The position numbers and the translations under genes are program-made. 64,000 nt of DNA, taken from positions 51,500,504 through 51,564,503 of the forward strand of contig CM035808.1 of NCBI GenBank assembly GCA_020466095.1, in the 5' to 3' direction. Within the stretch, counting starts at the first letter, position 1. Every line of letters starts with the position of its first letter. The notes under the pieces are model-generated. The model was not told the origin of the DNA. It saw only the letters and a program-made list of their open reading frames with translations, and did not search any database. The stretch comes from Chlorops oryzae. Taxonomy: Eukaryota > Arthropoda > Insecta > Diptera > Chloropidae. Shown here one piece after another: positions 54,627 through 64,000 of this stretch.

Positions 54627-55805
54627 ACAGGTTGGCTGATAAGTCCCCGGTCTGACACATAGATGGCGTCGCTAGTATTAAATGCATATTATTTTTATAT
54701 AGTGGCAACCTTCAAATGTTTCGTGTCAAAATTTGACGTCTGTAAGTCAATTAGTTTGTGAGATAGAGCGTCTTTTGTGAAGCAACTTTTGTTATTGTGA
54801 AAAAAAATGGAAAAAAAGGAATTTCGTGTTTTGATAAACTGTTTTCTGAAGGGAAAAAATACAGTGGAAGCAAAAACTTGGCTTGATAATGAGTTTCCGG
54901 ACTCTGCCCCAGGAAAATCAACAATAATTGATTGGTATGCAAAATTCAAGCGTGGTGAAATGAGCACGGAGGACGGTGAACGCAGTGGACGCCCGAAAGA
55001 GGTGGTTACCGACGAAAACATCAAAAAAATTCACAAAATGATTTTGAATGACCGTAAAATGAAGTTGATCGAGATAGCAGAGGCCTTAAAGATATCAAAG
55101 GAAAGTGTTGGTCATATCATTCATCAATATTTGGATATGAAAAAGCTCTGTGCAAAATGGGTGCCGCGCGAGCTCACATTTGACCAAAAACAACAACGTG
55201 TTGATGATTCTGAGCGGTGTTTGCAGCTGTTAGCTCGCAATACACCCGAGTTTTTGCGTCGATATGTGACAATGGATGAAACATGGCTCTATCACTACAC
55301 TCCTGAGTCCAATCGACAGTCGGCTTAGTGGACAGCGATCGGTGAACCGTCTCCGAAGCGTGGAAAGACTCAAAAGTCCGCTGGCAAAGTAATGGCCTCT
55401 GTTTTTTGGGATGGGCATGGAATAATTTTTATCGATTATCTTCAGAAGGGAAAAACCATCAACAGTGACTATTATATGTCGTTATTGGAGCGTTTGAAGG
55501 TCGAAATCGCGGCAAAACGGCCCCATATGAAGAAGAAAAAAGTGTTGTTCCACCAAGACAACGCACCGTGCCACAAGTCATTGAGAACGATGGCAAAAAT
55601 TCATGAATTAGGCTTCGAATTGCTTCCCCACCCACCGTATTCTCCAGATCTGGCCCCCAGCGACTTTTTCTTGTTCTCAGACCTCAAAAGGATGCTCGCA
55701 GGGAAAAAATTTGGCTGCAATGGAACTATGTTGAATAATAAAAACGAATTTTGACAAAAAAATTGTTTTTTCTTTGTTAGACCGGGGACTTATCAGCCAA
55801 CCTGT
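54627..55805 (+). mobile_element. Himar1-like mariner, second copy, internally deleted
   Basis: Same ends as 34106-35398 (ACAGGTTGGCTGATAAGTCC and GGACTTATCAGCCAACCTGT), with TA on both sides (54625-54626, 55806-55807). It is 1179 bp, about 114 bp shorter, mainly through one deletion near the 3' end of the gene. Confidence 0.94.
54807..55754 (+). pseudogene. Himar1-like transposase with nonsense mutation and C-terminal deletion
   Basis: The frame opens at 54807 and matches the other copy to residue ~173, where TGA-G of copy 1 (Glu codon) is replaced by TAG (55326-55328). The same frame continues afterwards (from 55392: MASVFWDGHGIIF) through LFHQDNAPCHKSL and YSPDLAPSDFFLF. It then jumps after KKFGCN into the old 3' end, losing about 40 residues. 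A 3-nt loss near the start removes one residue. All three catalytic Asps are still encoded and keep consensus neighbours. The decay here is therefore independent of the changes in copy 1. Confidence 0.92.
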
Positions 55806-55820
55806 TAATGTCGAAAAATA

Positions 55821-55986
55821 TCAGGAATAGTAAGGCAAATATTCGGCAATAGCGGACCGAAAAGTTTTGCAAATCTCATCCATTGTTTTTTTCATTTTTT
55901 GTGTTTTATGGTTCAGAAGAAAATTTATGAAGTTCTGAAGAACTCCTCGGTCCGCTATCGCCGAATTTTTGCCTTACTATTCCTGA
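55821..55986. mobile_element. 166-bp hairpin element
   Basis: About 40 bp at each end are inverted copies with few mismatches: TCAGGAATAGTAAGGCAAAT at left and TTGCCTTACTATTCCTGA at right. The arms include AATAGCGGACCGA/TCGGTCCGCTAT, a word also found in the repeats near 57570-57770. No clear TSD. Confidence 0.65.
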
Positions 55987-56213
55987 GCATAAGAAACTGT
56001 ACATTTTCGTGGAATTGCATAGAAGAAAAAGTGGAATAATAAAGTTTGTCATTTGAAGTGCGACAGTTAAAAAAACACATAAAATTGTGTTCAAATAGCG
56101 TATGATATCATTAAAATATTTCAAATATTTTAAATCATTGGGTTATTTAACCTCTTTATTTTTATTTATTTATTTATATTTAATTACCTTTTTTTTTTTT
56201 TATTTAATAAAAC

Positions 56214-57102
56214 CAGGGACCCAAAATAATAATTATTTTTGAATTTTGAATTTTAAAAATCGATATAAAATAATTTATATTTTAAAAATTAGTATTTAAG
56301 TGTTATTCTTAGAGTTTTATTTTTTGATCAACAAACAAAAATTAATTCTCAAGTTTTATTTTTTGATCAGGAAATAACAATTATTTTTCGAGTTTTATTT
56401 TTTACTCAGAAGATAAAACTTATTCTAAGAGTTTTAGTTTTAACTCAGTAAATAAAAATTGCTTTTAGAGTTTTATTTTTTTGCTCGGATGATAAAAATT
56501 ATTTTTGGAGTTTTATTTTTTACTCAGAAAATAAAAATTATTTTTCAAGTTTTTTGTTTTACTCACAACATTGTGCAAACACAAGTATTATGCAAATATT
56601 TTTTGGATTTGAATTGTGGTTGCCGATTTCACATCTGGCCTTTTTCATTTCCTCGTGTTCATCATCATCCACCTTCATCACTTTATCCTATTTCAGGGTT
56701 ATCTTGAAGAAAATGGTAATATAACATACTTATGCAAGAGTTTTATTTTTCTGAGTAAAAAAAAAACTCAAAAACCAATTTTTATTTTTTGAGTAATAAA
56801 TAAAAATCTAAGATAAATTTTTATCTTCAGAGCAAAAAATAAAATTCGAAAAATAATTTTTATTTACTGAGTAAAAATTAAAAATCTAAAAATAAGTTTT
56901 TTCTTCTGAGTAAAAAATATAACTCGAAAATTAATTTTTATTTCTTGATCGAAAAATAAAACTCTAAGAATAAGTTTTATCTTCTGAGTAAAAAATAAAA
57001 CTCAAAAAATAATTGTTATTTTCTGATTAAAATAATAAAACTCTTAAAATAATACTTAAATTGTAATTTTTAAAATATAATTTATAACAGTTATGGTCCC
57101 TG
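56214..57102. mobile_element. Fold-back element with tandem-repeat arms and 8-bp TSD
   Basis: The ends CAGGGACC and GGTCCCTG are inverted and flanked by AATAAAAC on both sides (56206-56213, 57103-57110), a perfect 8-bp TSD. The left arm (to ~56570) consists of ~50-bp tandem units with GAGTTTTATTTTTTACTCAG and AATAAAAATTATTTTT; the right arm (from ~56735) has the same units inverted. The centre is ~165 bp. CAGGG ends and an 8-bp TSD suggest hAT-type mobilisation. Tandem units in long inverted arms recall fold-back elements. Non-coding. Confidence 0.85.
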
Positions 57103-57110
57103 AATAAAAC

Positions 57111-57560
57111 GAACTGATTTTGAATGTAAAACAAAATTTTTTTCCGATTTATAAATCCTCCAAACAGGAATATTTTTACAATGAATTCAAAAATCTTTTT
57201 ATGCAATTCGACATCATAATAGGCCTATTATATTATTATATGAATCTGTCAAATAAAAATAAAAATTTTCTTCACAAAAAAAAAAAACGTTTTCTTAAAT
57301 TTAGGTTAAAATCTAGTTTGAAATCTTATTGCATAAAATATTGTTCGGCACTCGTGTCGAAACTCAGCTTTTTTCGCACTCGTGATATTGTAAACCTCGG
57401 CTGCGCCTCGTTTTACAACATTTACCACTCGTGCAAAAAAAAGCTTCATTTCGACACTTGTATCGAAAATATCTATTTTCATTGTAGAATTCATATATGA
57501 ATTTCTTGTGCATTTTCAAACGAAGAGGTCGTTTACTATGCCTTACCATATGTAAGCTAT
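57111..57560. other. Stretch with CACTCGTG words
   Basis: A 126-codon frame (57120-57500) has no recognisable domain. Around 57343-57470 the words CACTCGTG, CTCGGCTGCGCCTCG and TCGACACTTGTATCG suggest a decayed repeat rather than a gene. Confidence 0.3.
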
Positions 57561-57770
57561 GTAAGCTATCATTTCCGCGATAGCGGACCGAAAATACGCT
57601 TGCTATTCATGACTATTTCGACCATTTTCAACCGAAGCTTTCCGCGATAGCGGACCGAAAATACGCGAGCGCTTCTAAGAATTCATTTCGTGTCATTTCT
57701 CTCGCGCCGCTATCCATGAATATTTCAACCATCGGTCAGCTATAAATTCCGCGATAGCGGACCGAAAACG
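57561..57770. repeat. Triplicated CCGCGATAGCGGACCGAAAA repeat
   Basis: The word CCGCGATAGCGGACCGAAAA occurs near 57571, 57641 and 57750; it contains the palindrome CCGCGATAGCGG apart from its ATA/GATA centre. Partly shared text between copies (TTTCGACCAT, TTTCAACCAT) suggests a decayed tandem. Confidence 0.7.
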
Positions 57771-59010
57771 ACGTACAATTAAATCCTTACATTTCCTATG
57801 ACATCGCAATTTAATTTTCAGCACGAATTCCACAATCCCCATAAGCTACTTGGAAAAAATTTAAGCCTTAATTTCCGATATGGCTAAGATTTTCCAACAT
57901 ACTTATTTTACTAACAAACAAATATTACAATCAATTGAATTTTATTCCCTTTATGTTTAAAAAAATTCCTTACTTAACAATACCTTAAAACTAAAAAAAT
58001 CACAAAACCATTTTAACTTTTTAAAATCCTAAAATTTGCATCTCATTTTGTTGAACGTAAACTACCTTCCTAAATTTAATCAAATAACACCAATCACCAT
58101 GCCATTCAAATCTTCCCATTTTGAATCCAAACTTCCAATTGAATAATGAAACTGCGATATTAACTTTATTTGCTTGCTTTTTTGACAACTATGTATTCAC
58201 TTTTATTTATTTTTCTGAACTAGGAACGTCAATTAAATATCGATATTTTTATAAAGTTATCGGGTAAGCCACAAGTAATTTTATTGAGGAAGAGCTATTA
58301 TCTGCGTTCCCACTTTGCTCCGATCGGAGAGATTTAATCGTTTTTTCAAAAATTTTAAATCTACTCCGTCAGTACTTTTTTATCTGAATCTACTCTGTTT
58401 TCAAACCCAATCTTTCAACTCTAGCATTTAATCTGTTTGATTATTCCGTTGATATAAAGAGATAAAATGTGACACTTTTTCAAACGAGTTTTTATTTAAA
58501 TAAAGAGACTGGAATCAATAGCGGTCCTCATGCAGGTTCGCAAATAGCCTTCGTGAATATTGCGATCGCAAATATTCCGACGCTGCATGAGTGGCCCTTC
58601 GAAAACACTTAGCAAAATTGATTGGTTTTTCCATAAATTAAAATTTATCTATCGTCCTACTATTTCTTTCTTATTCAAATTAAGGTTTAAAACCATTTAA
58701 ACCATAAGTCCTAGCTTGGCAAATGCGATTTACCGTGTATGCCCGCCCCAACTTATTATGCTAAATATCTAACGAAGAAAATTTGTCACGCTCCGTAAAA
58801 TTTCTTCCATGCAAATATTGACAGTGCATTTCCATTTCGCAGAGTTTCCTGCATGAGGAACACTAATATGTGTGTGAAAATTTTATTTTCGACCCCCTTA
58901 ATGTGATGCAAACTCTTATATTTAACCTACTCTGGTATTTACACTTTCACTCCGTTTTTTATGGTTGTTTACTACGGTTTTGTTGGTCAGAGGTGGGAAC
59001 GCTGCCTATT
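57771..59010. other. Unannotated stretch
   Basis: No gene or clear repeat end. Short palindromes such as CTCCGATCGGAG (58319) and GATATTGCGATCGCAATAT-like words (58557) occur. Confidence 0.3.
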
Positions 59011-59565
59011 ATACACGAGGCGTTTTTTAACGCGAGTTAACTCTCGGACTCCGCACAGAAAAGGAAAAACAACTGACTTCAAGGCGTTACAAATTTTATT
59101 CTGAGCATTCTTCTTGTGAGACTGCTCCTTTATAGCTTTTCCATGAAAGTTTACAATATAATTTAATGACACAATTCCCTCGAACTCACAGTTTACAAAA
59201 AACAACAAAGTTGGAAAGAACTTGAAATGGAAAAAAAGCAATGTAATGAATTTGAAGTGAGTCAAGTATTTAGGCTATTAATATATGCTGATTTTAGGAA
59301 TCTGACTTAAAGTGGGTTTTGGAAGAGAAATATAAGAATTTTATTAATTGTTAACATTGTTGAAGCTGTTATTGTTTACGTTGACGGTTCCCCATGATGA
59401 TGTGGTTTGCTTACATTTCTTCGTTCCAGTGTTGTTGTTGTGGTATTTATTGGTGCTGAAGTACTAAGTGTTGTTGTTGTTGAGTTTGTAAGTGCTAGCT
59501 GGTACTGGTGCTGAAGTGTTTAGTGTTGTTGTGTTGGTTGGTGTTGGGATGCTGGATATGTAACT

Positions 59566-60335
59566 CGCGCGTTTCCACGGTGTGCTTGAAAAATTTTAAA
59601 TGGAATTTCGGAAGACGTACAAATTTTTTGATTCACACTATAGTTTTCTTTATTTTGATGAATTCTGGTAAGTTTTAAAAAAATCTGTGGAGCCGTTTTT
59701 TTTTTTTTTGAGATTTTCAAAATTTTGTATGAAAAATTTTAAATTATGCCAGATTTCACCATTAGTTTTTCAAAATAATACCAATGAAAGATAATAGTGG
59801 TATTCAAGCAACAGTGCAATCTCAGTGTGCAATATTTGCACTTGTCAAATTGCGTACAAAAAAAGCAGTGCAAATATTGCACACTGCGATTTTCACTGTT
59901 GCTTGAATACCACTAATTTCTTTGAATAATAAAAAGCAAATGTATTAACGGAATTACTATAAGTATATAGCGCTCACCTCCCCTTGCATACCTCCCCCTC
60001 TTAGCAAGATATTGCTTCCAGCCCCTCACTGTGCATCATAACTGACTGCAATCATGCGTGAAATCTGAAATTTTTATATAATTTAATTATTTTTTATTTA
60101 TAATTAAATTATCTTTCATTGGTATTATTTTGAAAATCTAATGGTGAAATCTGGCATAATTTAAAATTTTTCATACAAAATTTTGAAAATCTCAAAAAAA
60201 AAAAAACGGCTCCACAGATTTTTTTAAAACTTACCACAATTCATCAAAATAAAGAAAACTATAGTGTGCATCAAAAAATTTTTACGTCTTCCAAAATTCC
60301 ATTTAAAATTTTTCAAGCACACCGTGTTTCTTCAC
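59566..60335. repeat. Palindrome with ~230-bp arms
   Basis: The left arm (CACGGTGTGCTTGAAAAATT to GGTATTATTTTG reverse side, 59576-59795) is repeated inverted at about 60103-60327, including the poly-T/poly-A run and CGGCTCCACAGATTT. Arms are about 95% alike by eye. A 119-bp MITE sits at the inner edge of the left arm. Confidence 0.8.
59796..59914. mobile_element. 119-bp MITE, near-perfect hairpin
   Basis: Ends AGTGGTATTCAAGCAACAGT and ACTGTTGCTTGAATACCACT are perfect inverted copies; inner CAGTGTGCAATATTTGCACT pairs with AGTGCAAATATTGCACACTG. AAT on both sides suggests a 3-bp TSD. Confidence 0.8.
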
Positions 60336-60470
60336 TCGCGTGTCGAGTTTGTGGGATGCCGGTGTCGAGATGTAAGCGAGGTAGGCAAACAGGCAAGGGC
60401 AGCTCTACCCCGCCGTCCAACGAACTCGACACGCAAGTGAAGAAACGCGCTTTAAAAAACGCTCGTGTAT

Positions 60471-62018
60471 AGCAGCGCGAACGTATCGTTCACCACAAAA
60501 TTGCCGTGTCAGACACAGGAAAAAAGTAATAAAAAGAGACGGTTATTTTTTATATGTTCGGGAATAATCAATGCTTCTCTTTTTTTCTCATGCATTCAAA
60601 TGGAATTTTTCGCAAAACATGTTATACTGCTTTTTTCAGGGATCGAAAATAACAATTATCAATTAATCAAAAAATTTCTTGAGGTAAAAAGGCAGATAGA
60701 AAAAAAAGTCGGAGGTCGAAAATGAAGTTCTTTTTGCGATCCTTGTTACCTATTCTGCTCAAATCCGGGATACTTTTTATTTTTTTAATCAATTTGAGTT
60801 AAAGGCAAAGTATATCTTTTATATTCTACCTTTTATTCTTTCAGACAAATTATGAAAGTTAAATTTTGCCTGCTATTTTTCGGTCAAAAATATCGAACAT
60901 CACAAAAAGTTTTGCTTAGATTTTGAGAAATTTGGTTGTTTTGTTTTGCTCTTTTATTATACACAAAATCACAGAATCATTAAATGAGTTTCGCAGATAT
61001 ATTGGCAAATCCTGCTAAAAGTTAACCAAGCACCGATAAATGAAATTGGGTTTTCTCCATTTTTAAAAATTTTGTACAAGTATTTTTTTTACGGACTATT
61101 ATACATACGCCCTACTCGCGATTAAGAAAATCGCGAGTAGAGCATTAATCGTAAAAACTGTGAGAATATATCTTACTCGCGATTAGCTAGCTAATGAAAA
61201 TTAATCGTGAGTTGTGTGACTTATTGCAATAAATATGCCAGACGATATCACTTTTTCACATATTTTGTTGTTTTTAATGACCCGGTAGCGCTGTTTTTTC
61301 AATCATAGGAATATAACAGCAATTCATAAGAATATCCTTCCGTTTTGGAATAAATTACATTAAAAGGAGAATAAATATATCCGAGTCGTACATTTTACTA
61401 CTTCTTAATGGAAAGCTACAAAAATTAAAATTGTATGTGCAGGCACGGCAGAACGCCATTTACTTGGGGTAGTTGTACCTACTCGAAATTTTCCGATTGG
61501 GTATTTTCCCCATTCGAGATTTTTCAAGTAAATATTTCACTCTGGGAAGATCGCGAAATTTTTATGCTGTCAATCAACTATAAAATCTATTGTACGATTG
61601 CGATTGTATTGCAGATAGTATGCCTCGCCACTAACTTTCAGACAGCGCCCTCACATTGTGGATCAAATATTAATTTTGTATGCAGGAATTTTTTTTCATA
61701 AGTTATTTTAAAGAAAAAGCTTGATGACCGGTTCAAGAAATAGGAGAAAGGTTAAAAACCAAAAAAAAATTGTCAAAATCCTCCCATAACGTAGCAATCC
61801 GTCGTACTATAAGCGAAAAAATCAAATCATTTTAAACTTCGTCAAACAAGCAGTCCACTAGCTAGGCACTTATACTTCAAGTCCACTAACGGAACGATTT
61901 ATAGTACAACTAGCTGGCCGCGCGTTGCTGTGGATTAGTCTATAATTTTTATTTAAATACGAATATTTTAAATAATGAAACATATAAGACTTTGCTAATT
62001 TCGAGAATTATGGTCTAA
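60471..62018. other. Unannotated stretch with one strong hairpin
   Basis: No supported gene; frames at 60465-60725 and 61435-61701 lack known domains. CTACTCGCGATT and AATCGCGAGTAG form a 12-bp stem with a 5-nt loop at 61112-61140, and CTCGCGATTA recurs near 61175. The word CTAGCTGGCCGCGCGTTGCT (61910) resembles decayed LINE tails seen in insects but cannot be assigned. Confidence 0.35.
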
Positions 62019-62523
62019 GAGCCAATTTCACCAAAGGCATTTAAGTTTAAGTACCGATTGGCACTTAAGTACGCATTTAAGTTTCAGCCCGTTTCATCAA
62101 ATAAAAAATTTTGTTACGCGGAAGTACGGCAGCACCTTTTATTTTTAGTGCAACACCGTCGTAATCAGCTGATTTAAAACATAAATAAATAAGACATGGA
62201 GTCCCGCACTAAAAAATTTTCAGAAGAAGATATAGATTTACTTCTTGCGTGCGTTCAAAGCAAGAAGTATATAATTGAGTGCAAACAAACTGATAAAGTT
62301 AACGCAAGAGCTAAGGACATGATAAATAAAACAAGTTTCCATATACATAAATAGTTTTCTTTTTAAATCAGCTGTTTCCATTACGACAACACAGAGTTGC
62401 ATAAACTCTACTTAAGTGCCCGATATGGATCACTTAAGTTCGACTTGCCATTTAGGTTGATGAAAATGAAAATCTGTACTTAAACGACGACTTTTACTTA
62501 AGTATGCTTGGTGAAATTGGCTC
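62019..62523 (+). mobile_element. PIF/Harbinger-type non-autonomous element
   Basis: Ends GAGCCAATTTCACCAAAGGC and TGCTTGGTGAAATTGGCTC are inverted; the TSD is TAA (62016-62018, 62524-62526), matching the TWA preference of PIF/Harbinger. Subterminal CACTTAAGT and ACTTAAGT words repeat on both sides. It is 505 bp and still carries a short Myb/SANT-like reading frame. Confidence 0.8.
62196..62354 (+). CDS. Short Myb/SANT-like peptide in the Harbinger-type element
   Basis: A 52-codon frame from ATG 62196: MESRTKKFSEEDIDLLLACV, then QSKKYIIECKQTDKVNARAK and a tail KTSFHIHK. The F-S-E-E-D-x-D-x-L-L-x-x-V lead and KYIIECKQTD resemble the first helix and following part of the Myb/SANT-like proteins encoded alongside Harbinger transposases. 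Those are usually 200 residues or more, so this is a truncated version left by internal deletion. It has one helix of the domain at most and is probably non-functional. Confidence 0.55.
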   Translation: MESRTKKFSEEDIDLLLACVQSKKYIIECKQTDKVNARAKDMINKTSFHIHK

Positions 62524-62526
62524 TAA

Positions 62527-63172
62527 ATGTTAACCGTAGGAGGGCACTATACCATACAAAATCCTAAATACAAAATCCAAGTAATGATATAAAAATGTTT
62601 GCGCATTTTGCAAATTATGTCCATACCTTTTTATCTGGGGTAGTATTCAGCTAATTTAAATATTACCTGAATACTGCCACTGATACTGCCCTATTGCTTT
62701 GCAGGCTTAAAGGAGCATTTTTTTATTTCGACAAATTTTTCTTTGATCCCATAAAAATTTGAAAAACATGTGTCCATTTGAAAATCATGAAGTTATTTTA
62801 TTTTAATAAATCAAAGTCTTTAAAAAACTCTTCGGCCTATACTCCATAATAATTTTTGAAATCTTCATCTGTAATTGCGTCCTGAGGATCATGATAAACA
62901 AAAACAATATTTCCTGTTTTATTTTTGAAGCCTCACTTCTACCTTATTTTTCTCTTCTTGAGGACACGGATAAGTTCTTTCCTTCTGAATCCTTTCATTG
63001 GTCTTATCTGGGTAGATTTCTTTCTTAAAATCAAAATAAAAATTTTTTATGTACATTTATATATGTATATTTCTGGTGTTAAATTTCCTCATAAGGATCA
63101 TTATGAACAATGAAGGATATATTCATTTTTAGTTTTGAAGGTTCTCTGTAGCCATCTGCTACTTTAAACACT
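62527..63172. other. Unannotated stretch
   Basis: No domain recognised. If the Helitron continued on the minus strand it would lie here, but no helicase motif is readable. Confidence 0.3.
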
Positions 63173-63945
63173 GCCATGTCACTCCCTTGTCAATATCAGT
63201 GTTTAGGTTTTGCAGTTTCATGTTTGTTGTTTCACCACCATCCTCCCGTGATCGGGCGGTCGACGGCCTGCAATCACAATTGCTACTTCATCAATTGTAG
63301 GTGCGTTGAATCGCCTGACATGCTGTCCAACAGGCGATTTGTCAGCTCTTATCACGATTTTATGGTCATCCGATGGCATACGATCAAGAGCTATCTTGAA
63401 AAGTGTAACTAATTAATTGTGCTCATGCAGAAATCTTTGCAAATCCAGAACGATTTATCTTCTAAAGTTCGATCCAATTGCACATCTTTGTTCAAGTTCT
63501 GCGGTTTCATTGCCAATGAAATAGACCTGAAAGAACTGATGGTTTGTATCACCAGAAGGCAATAATGAACCTGCTCTATGGTATATTTGACCTTGAATTT
63601 GTAATGTGTATGCGATATAAAAAGAAGTAAGAAACTTGAAATATTTTATCGTGAGGGAAATCGTTTGCAGCATCTAAATCTGTTTGTGAATTAATCACCT
63701 TAAACGTGGGCATAAATGCATCTCTAAGTATCTTTGTAGCACCGAAAGATGTCATTTGAAAGCATGCGTTGTATGATTGAATGTGCTTGCGAAAATTCTT
63801 TGAAGTGCTTGATTGTTCATTGAGCAAGGAATGCAATGGTTAAGGTGGTGGTTCTAATGCAGGCAGTGCCACTTTGCTACTTGAACAGCACATGCCAGGC
63901 GTTTCTCCTTGAAATTTTAAAGCTTAACAGTGGGGGCATATCGAG
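63173..63945 (-). pseudogene. Helitron Rep/helicase N-terminal region, fragment
   Basis: Reading minus from the right: ALKFQGETPGMCC, SKVALPALEPPP, a stop, SKNFRKHIQSYNACFQMTSF, GATK, then after a frame change QIQGQIYHRAGSLLPSGDTN, FFQVYFIGNETAELEQRC, and after another IALDRMPSDDHKIVIRADKS, HVRRFNAPTIDEVAIVIAGR. This is the conserved region preceding and entering the Rep domain of Helitron proteins, which drive rolling-circle transposition. At least one stop and two frame changes make it a pseudogene. Upstream coding may extend beyond 64000. Confidence 0.85.
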
Positions 63946-64000
63946 CCCTAACCGCCAAATTGACGTAAGTGACAAAAAACAAATTTTACAGGAGAGGGTT
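63946..64000. other. Window end, possibly upstream Helitron sequence
   Basis: Too short to assign; adjoins the Helitron fragment on its 5' side. Confidence 0.3.

Larger units (their letters stand above)
59011..60470. mobile_element. Putative composite element with inverted ends
   Basis: ATACACGAGGCGTTTTTTAA at 59011 and TTTAAAAAACGCTCGTGTAT at 60451-60470 are inverted copies. Between them lie a 200-bp-arm palindrome, a nested small MITE, and a further inverted pair GTTTCTTCACTCGCGTGTCG (60327) and CGACACGCAAGTGAAGAAAC (60427). A GTTGTTGTT-rich part is at 59430-59545. No TSD could be fixed and no transposase is seen, so the single-element view is tentative. Confidence 0.45.

Noticed and set aside
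57120..57500. 126-codon frame as a gene
   Set aside because: Composition is Lys/Phe/Tyr/Asn typical of AT-rich noise, and its second half overlaps a palindromic CACTCGTG repeat.
63176..63412. Plus-strand 78-codon Cys/His-rich frame
   Set aside because: Antisense shadow of the Helitron Rep fragment.

Overview
The window is AT-rich insect DNA, almost certainly from a fly (Diptera, probably Brachycera). The evidence is a mariner copy very close to the horn-fly element Himar1, GT-AG introns of about 50-65 nt, fly-style interspersed repeats, and LTR elements with insect-type primer sites. No prokaryotic features, rRNA genes or CRISPR arrays are visible. It reads as transposon-rich, heterochromatin-like sequence with nested insertions, and no intact host gene could be established.

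Region by region. 0.4-2.7 kb: an unclassified repeat with a recurring GTAGCGTGCGAC word, a MITE and a hAT remnant. 2.9-9.9 kb: two inverted copies of a fly repeat with internal ~125-bp tandem units, flanking a 2.7-kb transposon (5474-8184) whose 1.2-kb arms are near-perfect inverted copies and which has an exact 8-bp target-site duplication (TSD). 10.3-12.1 kb: a frameshifted, intron-containing relic of a DENND6-type Rab-GEF gene. 13.1-28.0 kb: a ~101-bp satellite with a ~1.6-kb higher-order repeat, split by a 7.2-kb Ty3/gypsy-type LTR retrotransposon (15132-22372, TSD TCGT) that carries an extra ORF behind a splice acceptor. 28-31 kb: nested repeats, a (TA)n tract and a THAP/P-element transposase relic. 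33-36 kb: a TTAA-flanked MITE, a full-length Himar1-like mariner and a Tc1 relic. 36.6-37.8 kb: a palindromic repeat and what may be the last two exons of a host gene.

38-44 kb: a non-autonomous element interrupted by an LTR element (LTR, primer site, gag with five zinc knuckles), which is followed by a LINE fragment. 44-48.6 kb: minisatellites, a tRNA-like sequence, a Tc1-type element with internal deletions, and a GTAACGGGTGTGAC repeat. 49.7-57.1 kb: a possible Harbinger exon, a TA-flanked MITE, an 8-bp-TSD element holding an apparently intact mariner and a MITE, a second decayed Himar1-like copy, and a fold-back element with an 8-bp TSD and tandem-repeat arms. 57-64 kb: palindromic repeats, a Harbinger-type MITE encoding a short Myb/SANT-like peptide, and a Helitron Rep fragment on the minus strand running off the window end.

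The elements do not form a cooperating pathway. What links them is insertion history: nested TSDs give a relative order (satellite before Ty3 element; 8-bp-TSD element before mariner and MITE). All family assignments come from reading translations and repeat ends by eye; no database search was run.
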